NCBI RefSeq assembly: GCF_003075095.1
Contig: NZ_QCZF01000002.1
Location: 477,054-541,053 of the forward strand
Source of the DNA: Blastococcus litoris
GTDB taxonomy: Bacteria; Actinomycetota; Actinomycetes; Mycobacteriales; Geodermatophilaceae
Reading direction: 5' to 3'
DNA length: 64,000 bases
A model generated the notes under the pieces. The model saw nothing but the letters and a program-made list of their open reading frames with translations. It ran no database searches and was not told the DNA's origin. The position numbers were made by a program, and so were the translations under genes. How positions within the stretch are numbered: position 1 is the stretch's first letter; every line of letters starts with the position of its first letter. Below, one piece after another: positions 9,485 through 18,052 of the stretch.

Positions 9485-10260
9485 CCCCCCGCATCGCCGT
9501 CCTCGGGCTCGGCGAGGCGGGATCGCTGATCGCGGCGGACCTCGTCGCGGCCGGGGCCGACGTGCGCGGCTTCGACCCCCTGGGGCACCGCGTGGCAGGG
9601 GTGGCGCCGCGCCGCAGCGAGGCCGACGCCGTGGCCGACGCGGACCTCGTGCTCAGCGTCAACAGCTCGCACGACGCCATGACCGCGCTGGAGAACGCGC
9701 TGCCGTCGCTCTCCGCCGGCACCCTCTGGGCCGACCTCAACACCGCCAGCCCCGGCCTCAAGGGCGCCCTCGCCGACCGCGCGGCCGGTTCCGACGTCAC
9801 GGTGGTCGACGTCGCGCTGATGTCCCCGGTGCCGGGCAAGGGGCTCCGGACGCCGATGCTGGTGTCGGGCGGGGCCGCCGACCGGTACGCCGAGCTGCTC
9901 GCCGCCCTCGGAGCCGACGTGGAGGTGCAGCCCGGCCCCGTGGGCACCGCCATCTCGCGCAAGCTGTTGCGCAGCGTGTTCTACAAGGGCCTGGCGGCGG
10001 CCGTGGTCGAGGCGCTGCGCGGTGCCGAGGCCGCCGGGTGCGCGGACTGGCTGCGGGGCAACATCGCCGCGGAGCTCGCGAGCTTCGACGAGCGGACCGT
10101 CGACCGGCTGGTCGACGGCACCCACACCCACGCCCGCCGGCGCGCCGACGAGATGACGGCGGCCACCGAGCAGCTGGAGGAGCTGGGGGTCCCGGCGCGC
10201 GTCGCCTCCGCCGCCCGCGACCTCCTCGTCGAACTGAGGGACGGAGCAGCACAACCGTGA
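9481..10260 (+). CDS. NAD(P)-dependent oxidoreductase, 6-phosphogluconate/hydroxyisobutyrate dehydrogenase-like with DUF1932
   Basis: A 259-residue protein with an N-terminal Rossmann domain (GLGEAG, 9-14) and a C-terminal all-helical DUF1932 region (KLLRSVFYKGLAAAVVEAL). Relatives oxidise or reduce short hydroxy or oxo acids, but the substrate of this group is not established. It overlaps the dioxygenase by four bases and the hydratase by four, so it belongs to the pathway. Possible jobs are oxidation of a ring-fission semialdehyde, as LigC (a different family) does in protocatechuate 4,5-cleavage, or removal of a side product. Confidence 0.72.
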   Translation: MTPRIAVLGLGEAGSLIAADLVAAGADVRGFDPLGHRVAGVAPRRSEADAVADADLVLSVNSSHDAMTALENALPSLSAGTLWADLNTASPGLKGALADRAAGSDVTVVDVALMSPVPGKGLRTPMLVSGGAADRYAELLAALGADVEVQPGPVGTAISRKLLRSVFYKGLAAAVVEALRGAEAAGCADWLRGNIAAELASFDERTVDRLVDGTHTHARRRADEMTAATEQLEELGVPARVASAARDLLVELRDGAAQP

Positions 10261-11303
10261 TCATCGACTGCCACGGCCACTACACGACCGCCCCGGCCGC
10301 GCACACGGCCTGGCGGGAGCAGCAGGTGGCTGCCTGGGAGGCGGGGACGACGCCGCCGGCCTACCCCTCGATCAGCGACGACGAGATCCGGGAGACGATC
10401 GAGTCCAGCCAGCTCCGGCTGATGGACGAGCGAGGCATCGACGTCACGCTGTTCTCGCCGCGCGCCTCGGCCATGGCCCACCACGTCGGCGACGCGGCCG
10501 TCAGCCTCGAGTGGTCCCGCCGCTGCAACGACCTGGTGCACCGCGTGGCGACGCTCTACCCGGGGCGCTTCGTCCCGGTGGCGCAGCTGCCGCAGTCCCC
10601 GGGCGCCGACCTGCAGGCCTCCATCGCCGAGCTGCGCCGCTGCGTGGAGGAGCTGGGCTTCGTCGGCTGCAACCTCAACCCCGACCCCAGTGGCGGGTTC
10701 TGGACGTCGCCGCGCCTGACCGACCGCAGCTGGTACCCGGTCTACGAGGCGATGGTGGAGCTGGACGTGCCGGCGATGGTGCACGTGTCGGCCTCGGCGA
10801 CGCCGGTGTTCCACGCGACCGGGGCCTACTACATCAACGCCGACACCACGGCCTTCATGCAGCTCGTCCAGGGCAACCTCTTCGGCGACCTCCCGGAGCT
10901 GCGGCTGGTCATCCCGCACGGCGGGGGAGCGGTGCCCTACCACTGGGGCCGCTACCGGGGGCTGGCCGACATGCTGGGTCAGCCGGCGGTCGAGTCCAAC
11001 GTCATGGGGGCGGGCATCGCGGGCGGGGTCTTCTTCGACACCTGCGTCTACCACCAGCCGGGGATCGACCTCCTGCTGGAGGTGGTGGACACCCGGAACG
11101 TCCTCTTCGGCTCGGAGATGGTGGGTGCGGTGCGCGGCAAGGACCCGCGGACGGGCGAGTACTACGACGACACCCGCCGCTACGTCGAGGCCGCCGTGGA
11201 GAAGGGGCTGCTCGACGACGACGGGCGCACGGCGGTGTTCGAGGGCAACGTCCGGCGGGTGTACCCCCGCCTCGAGGCGGCCCTGGCGGGCGCCGGGCGG
11301 TGA
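10257..11303 (+). CDS. ligJ: 4-oxalomesaconate hydratase, LigJ-type amidohydrolase (COG2159)
   Basis: A 348-residue metal-dependent amidohydrolase. The N-terminal metal pair DCHGH (His6, His8), then His176 (MVHVSA), His221 (IPHGGG) and the FGSE acidic residue (Glu287) are all in place, with the typical GAVPYHWGRYRGLA segment. LigJ adds water to 4-oxalomesaconate to give 4-carboxy-4-hydroxy-2-oxoadipate, the substrate of the aldolase encoded at 6731. The GTG start overlaps the previous stop. This is the last gene of the operon; an ABM-fold gene lies tail to tail with it, 13 bases away. Confidence 0.82.
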   Translation: MIIDCHGHYTTAPAAHTAWREQQVAAWEAGTTPPAYPSISDDEIRETIESSQLRLMDERGIDVTLFSPRASAMAHHVGDAAVSLEWSRRCNDLVHRVATLYPGRFVPVAQLPQSPGADLQASIAELRRCVEELGFVGCNLNPDPSGGFWTSPRLTDRSWYPVYEAMVELDVPAMVHVSASATPVFHATGAYYINADTTAFMQLVQGNLFGDLPELRLVIPHGGGAVPYHWGRYRGLADMLGQPAVESNVMGAGIAGGVFFDTCVYHQPGIDLLLEVVDTRNVLFGSEMVGAVRGKDPRTGEYYDDTRRYVEAAVEKGLLDDDGRTAVFEGNVRRVYPRLEAALAGAGR

Positions 11304-11316
11304 CCCGGAGCCGGGG

Positions 11317-11946
11317 TCAGGTCGTCTCGGGCACCCGCAGGTGGGCGAGGGCGACGTCGAACTCCGCGGTGTCGAGCACCTCGATGCCCATGGCCGGCGC
11401 GAACTCCTCGCGGAACTCCCGCGCGCCCTCGCCGGCCCGCTCGAGGTGCTCGCCGCTGTCGTAGGAGATCGCGGCGACCGTCAGTCCCTCCGCGCGGCGC
11501 ACCATGATGCTGACGCTGCAGAACCCCGGGAGGTCGTCGAGCTTCGGCATCAGCGACAGCCGGACGGCGTCGACGGCGCGGGGGACGGCGTCCGGGGCGG
11601 TGCGCAGCCACGTGACGCGGGCCCGCGCTCCGGCGGGCGCCTCGAGCACCCGGTGCATGGCGGCGATCTCCCACTCCTCCAGCTCAGGCGTGCCGCCGAG
11701 GAGTTCCGCGGTGCGCTCCGCGGCCGACCGGACGCCTTCCCGGCTGGCGTCCATCGCCGCGGCGTCCTGCCAGGACGTCGTCACGATGCACCGGCCGGTG
11801 CCGGCGTCGGCGAGCATCGACAGGCCCACGCAGCCGTCCATCGCACGGACCTGCGGCATGACCTCGTCGCGGACGAAGGCGGTCGTCGCGGCCACCGATC
11901 CCGGTGTCCCCTGGATCGTCGTGGATCGGGCACGCATCTCGGCCAC
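11317..11946 (-). CDS. Antibiotic-biosynthesis-monooxygenase (ABM)-fold protein
   Basis: About 209 residues forming what looks like two dimeric alpha/beta-barrel repeats: one around MPQVRAMDGCVGLSMLADAGTG with WQDAAAMDAS, and a second around SLMPKLDDLPGFCSVSIMV. Such proteins may act as small oxygenases, isomerases or stress-related binding proteins; function here is unknown. I chose the GTG at 11946, four bases after GGAGG; the ATG at 11937 is an alternative. It faces the ligJ end and breaks co-transcription between ligJ and purU. Confidence 0.65.
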   Translation of the reverse strand: MAEMRARSTTIQGTPGSVAATTAFVRDEVMPQVRAMDGCVGLSMLADAGTGRCIVTTSWQDAAAMDASREGVRSAAERTAELLGGTPELEEWEIAAMHRVLEAPAGARARVTWLRTAPDAVPRAVDAVRLSLMPKLDDLPGFCSVSIMVRRAEGLTVAAISYDSGEHLERAGEGAREFREEFAPAMGIEVLDTAEFDVALAHLRVPETT

Positions 11947-12168
11947 TCGTCCTCCCGGTGCTAGGTGCGGCCGGCGGCGGTGCCGGCTGGCCACAGGGTG
12001 CACGGGTCGGGCAGGAACCGCCACCAGATCGCCGGGGTGCGCGTCGATTGTCGCGGCGGACGTCGTCCTGCTGACGCGGCGACGTGGTCATCTGTGGGAT
12101 GCGGCACACCCACCGCCGCACGTAGCTTCAGCGACGGCACTGCTCCCTTTCCCGAACGAGGAGGCACG

Positions 12169-13041
12169 ATGACGCGCCCCGCCGACGCCCAGCACGGCGT
12201 TCTGGTCCTGTCCTGCCAGGACGCTCCCGGGATCGTGCACGCGGTCTCCGGTCTGCTCGTGCAGGAGGGGTGCACGATCATCGAGAGCCACCAGTTCGAC
12301 AGCCTGACCAGCGGCATGTTCTACATGCGGGTGGAGTTCGCCCACTCCGACGGCTCGCCCCTGGACTTCGGCCGGCTGTGCGGCGCCTTCGAGGAGGTCG
12401 CCCAGCGGTTCGAGATGAACTGGCGCATCGCCGACGCCGCCGAGCGGCAGCGTGTGCTGATCATGGTCAGCCAGTACGCCCACTGCCTCAACGACCTGCT
12501 GTTCCGCAACTCGATCGGCGAGCTGAACCTCGACGTCGTGGCCATCGTGTCCAACCACCCGGATCTGAAGGGCATCGCCGACTTCTACGGCGTCCCGTTC
12601 CACTACATCCCGGTGACCAAGGAGACCAAGCCCGAGGCGGAGGCGGCGCTGCTGGAGATCGTGCGCGCCGAGCGGGTCCAGCTCGTCGTCCTGGCCCGCT
12701 ACATGCAGATCCTCACCGACGACCTGTGCCGGGCGCTCGAGGGCCGGGCGATCAACATCCACCACTCGATGCTGCCGAGCTTCAAGGGCGCCCGTCCCTA
12801 CCACCAGGCGCACGCCCGGGGGGTCAAGTTCATCGGGGCGACGGCGCACTACGTCACCGCCGACCTGGACGAGGGCCCGATCATCGAGCAGGAGATGCTG
12901 CGGGTCAGCCACTCGCTCAGCCCGGAGCAGCTCGCCGCCCGTGGCCGGGAGGCCGAGACCCGGGCGCTGGCGCACGCGGTGCGCTGGCACACCGAGAACC
13001 GCGTCGTCATCCACGGGAACCGGACAGTCGTCTTCGAGTGA
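12169..13041 (+). CDS. purU: Formyltetrahydrofolate deformylase
   Basis: A 290-residue enzyme that hydrolyses 10-formyltetrahydrofolate to formate and free tetrahydrofolate in the cytoplasm. An N-terminal ACT-like domain (about 10-90) is followed by the formyltransferase fold, with the catalytic Asn196 and His198 (NIHHSMLPSF) and Asp234 (TADLDEGPI). GAGGAGG precedes the ATG. Next to a tetrahydrofolate-dependent demethylase, its likely task is to regenerate the cofactor and vent C1 units. Its stop overlaps the MFS gene start (GTGA). The 222-base region upstream (11947-12168) shows no clear riboswitch or strong promoter. Confidence 0.92.
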   Translation: MTRPADAQHGVLVLSCQDAPGIVHAVSGLLVQEGCTIIESHQFDSLTSGMFYMRVEFAHSDGSPLDFGRLCGAFEEVAQRFEMNWRIADAAERQRVLIMVSQYAHCLNDLLFRNSIGELNLDVVAIVSNHPDLKGIADFYGVPFHYIPVTKETKPEAEAALLEIVRAERVQLVVLARYMQILTDDLCRALEGRAINIHHSMLPSFKGARPYHQAHARGVKFIGATAHYVTADLDEGPIIEQEMLRVSHSLSPEQLAARGREAETRALAHAVRWHTENRVVIHGNRTVVFE

Positions 13042-14249
13042 GCCGCCGGGGGGCACCACCCGGCGAGCGCGCCCGGGTGGCCGCGGTCCTGCTGGTCGCC
13101 CTCAACCTCCGCGGCGCCATCGCGGCGGTCGGGCCCGTGCTGCCCGAGCTGCGGAGCGACCTCGCGCTGTCGGCGACGACGGCCGGTCTGCTGACCGCCC
13201 TCCCCGTGCTGTGCTTCGCCGCCCTCGCACCGGCGGCGGCCTGGGTGGGCCGGCGCCTCGGCACGGGGGCGGCGCTCCTGGGCAGCCTGGTCGCCCTCGC
13301 CGCGGGCACCGCGCTGCGGGTGCTCGACGGGGCGTCGGTGCTCCTGGCCGGGACGTTCGTCGTCGGGGCGGCCATGACGGTGGGCAACGTCCTGCTGCCG
13401 GTGGTGGTGAAGGGCGGGTTCGGTCCCCGCGCGGGGGCGGTGACCGGGCTGTACACGGCCGCGCTCGCGGCGGGTGCGGCGCTGACCGCCGCGCTCAGCG
13501 CCCCGGTGGCCGAGCTGGGTGGCTGGCGGCTCGGCCTGGCGGTCTGGGCGCCGCTGCCGCTGCTCGCGGCGGCGGTGTGGATGGCCGTCGGCCGCTCGAC
13601 GCCGGGCGCCGACGGTCGCCCGGAGCCCGTGCCCGCACCGCCCGGCTCCGCCGCGCTGCGCGTGTGGCGGGCACCGGTGGCGTGGGCGGTGAGCGTGGTC
13701 CTCGCCCTGCAGTCGGCCCTGTACTACGCGCTGACGACGTGGCTGCCGAGCCTGCTCACCGAGGACCTCGCACTCACCGCCGGCACCGCGGCGCTGGCGG
13801 CGTCGGCGTTCCAGGTGCTGGGCATCCCGGGCGCCGTGGCCGTGCCGGCCCTGCTCGGCCGGTGGAGGAGCCAGGTGGGCCTGGCGATCGCGGTGGCGGC
13901 CGGCTGGGCCGTCGTCCCGGCGGGGCTGCTGCTCTGGCCGGCGGCGTGGCCGGCGTGGGTGGTGATCGGGGGGCTCGCCCAGGGGGCGGGCATCTCGCTG
14001 GCGTTCGCCCTGGTGGTCCTGCGCTCCGCCGACGACGAGGTCGTGCGGCGCGTCTCGGGCATGTCCCAGCTGGTCGGCTACTCGGTGGGTGCGGCGGCCC
14101 CGCTGGCCGTCGGCGGCCTGTACGCCGTCACCGGCGGGTGGGGCGCGCCGCTGCTGCTCCTGGTGGGGGTGGCGGTCGCTCTCGGCGTCGCCGGATCGGT
14201 GGCCGGGCGCCCCGCCGTCCTGGGGGGCGCCCGGGCCGGTCAGCCGTAG
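13038..14249 (+). CDS. MFS transporter, CynX/NimT type
   Basis: A 403-residue inner-membrane transporter with twelve predicted hydrophobic helices. It opens with a short basic tail followed by VAAVLLVALNLRGAIAAVGPVLPEL, split in meaning into helix 1 and its loop, which is typical of the CynX/NimT (cyanate or nitroimidazole) subfamily. A signature-like RGAVTGLYTAALAAGAAL equivalent is seen near residue 130. It is coupled to purU by a four-base overlap. Given the context it might export formate or another small product, or take up an aromatic; this cannot be read from sequence. Its 3' end overlaps the opposite MaoC gene by 10 bases. Confidence 0.8.
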   Translation: MSRRGAPPGERARVAAVLLVALNLRGAIAAVGPVLPELRSDLALSATTAGLLTALPVLCFAALAPAAAWVGRRLGTGAALLGSLVALAAGTALRVLDGASVLLAGTFVVGAAMTVGNVLLPVVVKGGFGPRAGAVTGLYTAALAAGAALTAALSAPVAELGGWRLGLAVWAPLPLLAAAVWMAVGRSTPGADGRPEPVPAPPGSAALRVWRAPVAWAVSVVLALQSALYYALTTWLPSLLTEDLALTAGTAALAASAFQVLGIPGAVAVPALLGRWRSQVGLAIAVAAGWAVVPAGLLLWPAAWPAWVVIGGLAQGAGISLAFALVVLRSADDEVVRRVSGMSQLVGYSVGAAAPLAVGGLYAVTGGWGAPLLLLVGVAVALGVAGSVAGRPAVLGGARAGQP

Positions 14250-14698
14250 AAGCGGTACACCGGCTCGGCGATGCAGACCGGCTTCGCGGCGCCCTCGGCC
14301 TCGATGACCGCGGTGGCCGTGAGCTGCAGGCCGCCGGGGATCTCCTCGACGTCCTTGAGCGTGGCGGTGAGCCGCAGCTTGGAGCCGACCGGCACGGGGG
14401 AGGGGAAGCGCACCTTGTTCAGCCCGTAGTTGACGCCCATCGTCATGTCGGTGACGACCAGCACCTCCGACCACATCGGGATGAGCAGCGACAGCGTCAG
14501 GTAGCCGTGGCCGATCGGACCGCCGAAGGGGCTCTCCGCCTTGGCGCGCTCGACGTCGACGTGGATCCACTGGTGGTCACCGGTGGCGTCGGCGAAGAGG
14601 TTCACCCGCTCCTGGGTCACCTCGACCCAGTCGCTGGTGCCGAGCTCGGTCCCCTTCAGGGAGGGCAGCTCGGCGAGGGTGGTGGTGGTGCTGGTCAT
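14240..14698 (-). CDS. MaoC family dehydratase ((R)-specific enoyl-CoA hydratase-like)
   Basis: A 152-residue single hot-dog-fold protein. The hydratase motif is intact: TGDHQWIHVD (catalytic Asp and His) followed by GPIGHGYLTLSLLIPMW. It would add water to a trans-2-enoyl-CoA. It is the last gene of a four-gene reverse operon (SDR, amidohydrolase, acyl-CoA synthetase, MaoC), each joined by a four-base overlap. The combination suggests activation of an acid to its CoA ester, then hydration and oxidation. Confidence 0.85.
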   Translation of the reverse strand: MTSTTTTLAELPSLKGTELGTSDWVEVTQERVNLFADATGDHQWIHVDVERAKAESPFGGPIGHGYLTLSLLIPMWSEVLVVTDMTMGVNYGLNKVRFPSPVPVGSKLRLTATLKDVEEIPGGLQLTATAVIEAEGAAKPVCIAEPVYRFYG

Positions 14699-16242
14699 GC
14701 GGAGGGCTCCTCGGTGGTGACGTAGCGGTGGCGGAGGTCGGGCTTGCGGATCTTGCCGGTGGCGGTCTTGGGCAGGGCGTCGGCGAACTCCACGAGCCGG
14801 GGCACCTTGAAGCCGGCGAGCCGTTCGCGGAGCGCGGCGCGGAGGGCCTCGGGGTCCCGGTCGGCACCGGGCGCGGGGACGACGACGGCGAGCCCGACCT
14901 CGCCCCACTTCTCGTCCGGGACGCCGATGACGGCGGCCTCGACGACGCCGGGCAGCTCGAGGAGCGCGGACTCCACCTCGGCCGGGTACACGTTCTCCCC
15001 GCCGGAGATGATCATGTCCTTGTAGCGGTCGCGGATGTAGAGGTAGCCGTCCTCGTCGGTGGAGCCGGCGTCCCCGGAGTGGTACCAGCCGTCGACGATG
15101 GCGGCGGCCGTCCCCTCCGGGTCGTCCCAGTACCCGGCCATGATGTTCGGCCCGGAGAGCACCACCTCGCCGATCTCGCCCGGCGCGCACTCGGTGCCGT
15201 CGGGGCGGACCACCCGCACGTCGACGAAGAACTGCGACTTCCCGGCCGAGCCGACCTTCGCGACCGCGTCGGCGCTGTCCAGCGCGGTGCCCGCCGGTGC
15301 GGACTCGGTCATCCCGTAGGCCTGCTGCACGGTGATGCCGCGGTCGAGCCAGGTGCGCAGCAGGGGGAGGGGCAGCGGGGCCCCGGCGGCGCCGATCGTC
15401 CGCAGCGCCGACAGGTCGACGGTGTCGAAGTCCGGCTGCCGGCTGATCGCGTCGAGCATGGTCGGGACGGCGAAGAACGACGTCACCCGCTGCTCGACGA
15501 TGACCCGCAGCGTCGCCGGCGGGTCGAAGCCGCGGACCAGGACGACGCACCCGCCGCGCAACAGCGTGGGGTTGAGCGTGCCGTTGAGCCCGCCGATGTG
15601 GAACAGCGGCGCAAGGCCCAGCGTGCGCTCGTCCGGGGTGAAGTCGAACCCCAGGACCTGGTTGATGCACGACCAGGTCATGTTCCCGTGGGTCAGCGTG
15701 GCGCCCTTGGGGCGGCCCGTCGTCCCGGACGTGTACATGATCAGGCAGTGGTCGTCGAGGGTGACCGGCTCGTCGCGCAGCACCGGCTCGCCGTCGGCCA
15801 GCAGCTGCTGCCAGTCGAGGGAGTCCGCGCCTCCCTCCAGCGGGGTCTCGGCGGCCACCCAGTGCCGGACGGCCGGCACCTGCGCCCGCAGCGCGTCGGC
15901 CGTCGCCCCGTGCTCGCGCCCGTGGACGACGACGCTCGCGCCGGAGTGCTCGAGGACGTAGCGCGCCTCGGGCACGGTGAACCGGGCGTTGACCGGGACC
16001 CACACGGCGCCGAGCTGGCCGCAGGCGTAGAGCACCTCGAGCGCGGTGGGGTGGTTGGCGCCGAACCAGGCGACCCGGTCGCCCCGCTGCACGCCGAGCG
16101 CGGCCAGCGCGGACGCGGCCCGGCGGACGCGGTGGGCGAACTCGCCGTGCGTCGTCGTCGTCCCCTCGAACCAGATGGCCGGCTTGTGCGGCGAGATCCG
16201 CAGCCGGCGCTCGGGCCAGGAGCCCAGGCCCGCGTTCCTCAC
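14695..16242 (-). CDS. Acyl-CoA synthetase (AMP-binding, class I adenylate-forming)
   Basis: A 515-residue acid:CoA ligase, about the usual size. It carries the P-loop-like YTSGTTGRPKG, the adenylate motif YGMTESAP, the TGD-equivalent YHSGDAG, and the C-terminal catalytic lysine region PKTATGKIRK. It makes an acyl- or aryl-CoA from a carboxylic acid with ATP. The start is the GTG at 16242, overlapping the amidohydrolase stop; longer in-frame extensions run into that gene. Substrate is unknown. Confidence 0.9.
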   Translation of the reverse strand: MRNAGLGSWPERRLRISPHKPAIWFEGTTTTHGEFAHRVRRAASALAALGVQRGDRVAWFGANHPTALEVLYACGQLGAVWVPVNARFTVPEARYVLEHSGASVVVHGREHGATADALRAQVPAVRHWVAAETPLEGGADSLDWQQLLADGEPVLRDEPVTLDDHCLIMYTSGTTGRPKGATLTHGNMTWSCINQVLGFDFTPDERTLGLAPLFHIGGLNGTLNPTLLRGGCVVLVRGFDPPATLRVIVEQRVTSFFAVPTMLDAISRQPDFDTVDLSALRTIGAAGAPLPLPLLRTWLDRGITVQQAYGMTESAPAGTALDSADAVAKVGSAGKSQFFVDVRVVRPDGTECAPGEIGEVVLSGPNIMAGYWDDPEGTAAAIVDGWYHSGDAGSTDEDGYLYIRDRYKDMIISGGENVYPAEVESALLELPGVVEAAVIGVPDEKWGEVGLAVVVPAPGADRDPEALRAALRERLAGFKVPRLVEFADALPKTATGKIRKPDLRHRYVTTEEPSA

Positions 16243-17114
16243 CGCAGCCCCAGGGCTGTGATGGCGTTCTCCTTCATGATCAGCGGTTTGACCTCGGGCT
16301 TGATGTCCAGCTGCTCGAAGTCGGCGATCCAGCGCTCGGGGCGCAGCAGCGGGTAGTCCGAGCCGAACAGGACCTTCCGCTTCAGCAGCCCGTTGGCGGC
16401 CTTGACCAGCTGCGGCGGGAAGTACTTCGGCGACCAGCCGGACAGGTCGATGTAGACGTTCGCCTTGTGCGTGGCCACCGAGATGGCGGCGTCCTGCCAG
16501 GGCACCGACGGGTGGGCCATGATGATCGTGAGCCCGGGGAAGTCGGCGGCGACGTCGTCGATCAGCATCGGGTCGGAGTAGCGCAGCTTGATGCCCCGGC
16601 CGCCCGGGAGCCCGGCCCCGATGCCGGTCTGGCCGGTGTGGAACAGCGCCGGGACGCCGAGGCTCTGCAGCTCCTCGTAGAGCGGGTAGACCTTGGGGTC
16701 GTTGGGCTCGAAGGCCTGGATCGACGGGTGGAACTTGAACCCGCGGACGCCGTGGGACTCGACCAGCTTGCGGGCCAGCCGGATGCCCGACTTCCCGCGG
16801 GCGGGGTCCACCGAGCCGAACGGGATGAGCACGTCGGGGTGCTCGCCGGCGAGGTCGGCGATCTCCTCGTTGGACAGCGCCGGCTGGCCGGTGGCCATCT
16901 CGGTGTCCACGCTGAAGACCACGGCGGCCATGTTCTTGGCCCGGTAGTCCGCGGCGATGTCGGGCACCGTCGGGTCGTACGGGTCGCCCTTGAAGTACTT
17001 GCTGGCGGCCGCGGACAGCTCGTCGTCCAGCGCCATGTGCCCGTGGGTGTCGGCGTGCACGTGGGTGTGCACGTCGATCGCGACCAGGTTGTCGAGGTCC
17101 AGCCGGAGCGTCAC
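16239..17114 (-). CDS. Metal-dependent amidohydrolase, COG2159 (ACMSD/resorcylate decarboxylase-like)
   Basis: A 291-residue TIM-barrel hydrolase with the N-terminal metal motif DVHTHVH, an internal KFHPSIQ, the metal histidine in MAHPSVPW and the C-terminal FGSDYPLL aspartate. This subgroup includes non-oxidative decarboxylases and hydratases acting on aromatic or ring-opened acids. Overlaps of four bases with the SDR upstream and the acyl-CoA synthetase downstream place it in the operon. The exact reaction is not known. Confidence 0.82.
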   Translation of the reverse strand: MTLRLDLDNLVAIDVHTHVHADTHGHMALDDELSAAASKYFKGDPYDPTVPDIAADYRAKNMAAVVFSVDTEMATGQPALSNEEIADLAGEHPDVLIPFGSVDPARGKSGIRLARKLVESHGVRGFKFHPSIQAFEPNDPKVYPLYEELQSLGVPALFHTGQTGIGAGLPGGRGIKLRYSDPMLIDDVAADFPGLTIIMAHPSVPWQDAAISVATHKANVYIDLSGWSPKYFPPQLVKAANGLLKRKVLFGSDYPLLRPERWIADFEQLDIKPEVKPLIMKENAITALGLR

Positions 17115-18019
17115 TTCGGGGGCTCCGGGAACTGCTGGCCCACGGTCTGCTGCGACGCGGCGAACTGCGCCGGCCACACGTCGGCGATCGCGTCGGCCGA
17201 CCAGCCGGTGCCGTCGGCGAACTCGACCACCACCTCGCTCGGGTGCGACCAGAGGGCGAGGCGGTCACCCCCGATGCCGATGGCCTGGCCGGTGATGCCC
17301 GCGGCGGCGTCCGAGGCGAGGAAGGCGACCAGGCCGGCGGCGTCCTCGGGGGATCCGAAGGCCAGCTCCCGCCGGGCGTAGGGCGGCAGCGGCTCGCCGG
17401 CCTGCAGCGCGTCGACGTAGGGCTTGAGGAAGGGCACCGTCTCGGTCATGCCGGTCGCGGCGACCGGGACGACGGCGTTCACGGTGATCTCCGCGCGGGC
17501 CAGCTCCATCGCCCAGGTGCGGACCATCCCGACGATGCCCGCCTTGGCGGCCGCGTAGTTGGTCTGCCCGAAGTTGCCGACCTGGCCGGTGGGGGAGCCG
17601 ATGCAGATGATCCGGCCGCCCTCGCCCTGCTCCCGGAGCCGGATGGCCGCGGCGCGCGTGCACGTGAAGGTGCCGCGCAGGTGCGTGGTGATGACCGCGT
17701 CGAACTGGTCGTCGGTCATCTTCCAGAGCGTGGAGTCGCGGAGGATGCCGGCGTTGTTGACCAGGACGTCCAGCCGCCCGAACTCCTCGACCGCGCGGTC
17801 GACCAGGGCCTGGGCCGCCTCGCTGGTGCCCACCGCGGCGACCTCGGCGACGGCGCTGCCCCCCGCGTCGGTGATCGTGCGGACGGCGGCCTCGGCCACC
17901 TCCGGGTCGACGTCGTTGACGACGACGGCGGCGCCCGACCGCGCGAGTTCGGTGGCGTAGGCGAGGCCGAGGCCCCGTCCGGATCCGGTGACGACGGCGA
18001 CCTTGCCGGTCAGGTCCAC
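17111..18019 (-). CDS. Short-chain dehydrogenase/reductase (SDR), classical type
   Basis: A 302-residue NAD(P)-dependent oxidoreductase. Cofactor motif TGSGRGLG (11-18), NNAG (88-91) and the catalytic Ser142, Tyr155 and Lys159 (NYAAAK) are present. The length and the C-terminal extension resemble the 3-hydroxyacyl-CoA dehydrogenase parts of multifunctional beta-oxidation proteins. It is first in the operon, with GTG at 18019 after GAGGAGC, and is transcribed from a TTGACA promoter in the gap to the divergent MarR gene. Confidence 0.87.
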   Translation of the reverse strand: MDLTGKVAVVTGSGRGLGLAYATELARSGAAVVVNDVDPEVAEAAVRTITDAGGSAVAEVAAVGTSEAAQALVDRAVEEFGRLDVLVNNAGILRDSTLWKMTDDQFDAVITTHLRGTFTCTRAAAIRLREQGEGGRIICIGSPTGQVGNFGQTNYAAAKAGIVGMVRTWAMELARAEITVNAVVPVAATGMTETVPFLKPYVDALQAGEPLPPYARRELAFGSPEDAAGLVAFLASDAAAGITGQAIGIGGDRLALWSHPSEVVVEFADGTGWSADAIADVWPAQFAASQQTVGQQFPEPPK

Positions 18020-18052
18020 GGCTGCTCCTCATCCTGGGGGTGGTCCAGGCAA

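Noticed and set aside
11947..12168. Possible riboswitch before purU
   Set aside because: Only a short GTGGG/CCCAC dyad and a TAGCTT without a matching -35 are seen; nothing resembling a tetrahydrofolate or glycine riboswitch core could be recognised.
12849..14570. 573-residue minus-strand frame over the MFS gene
   Set aside because: Composition is extreme (Arg, Gly, Gln, His) with no domain; the MFS helices on the plus strand are clear.
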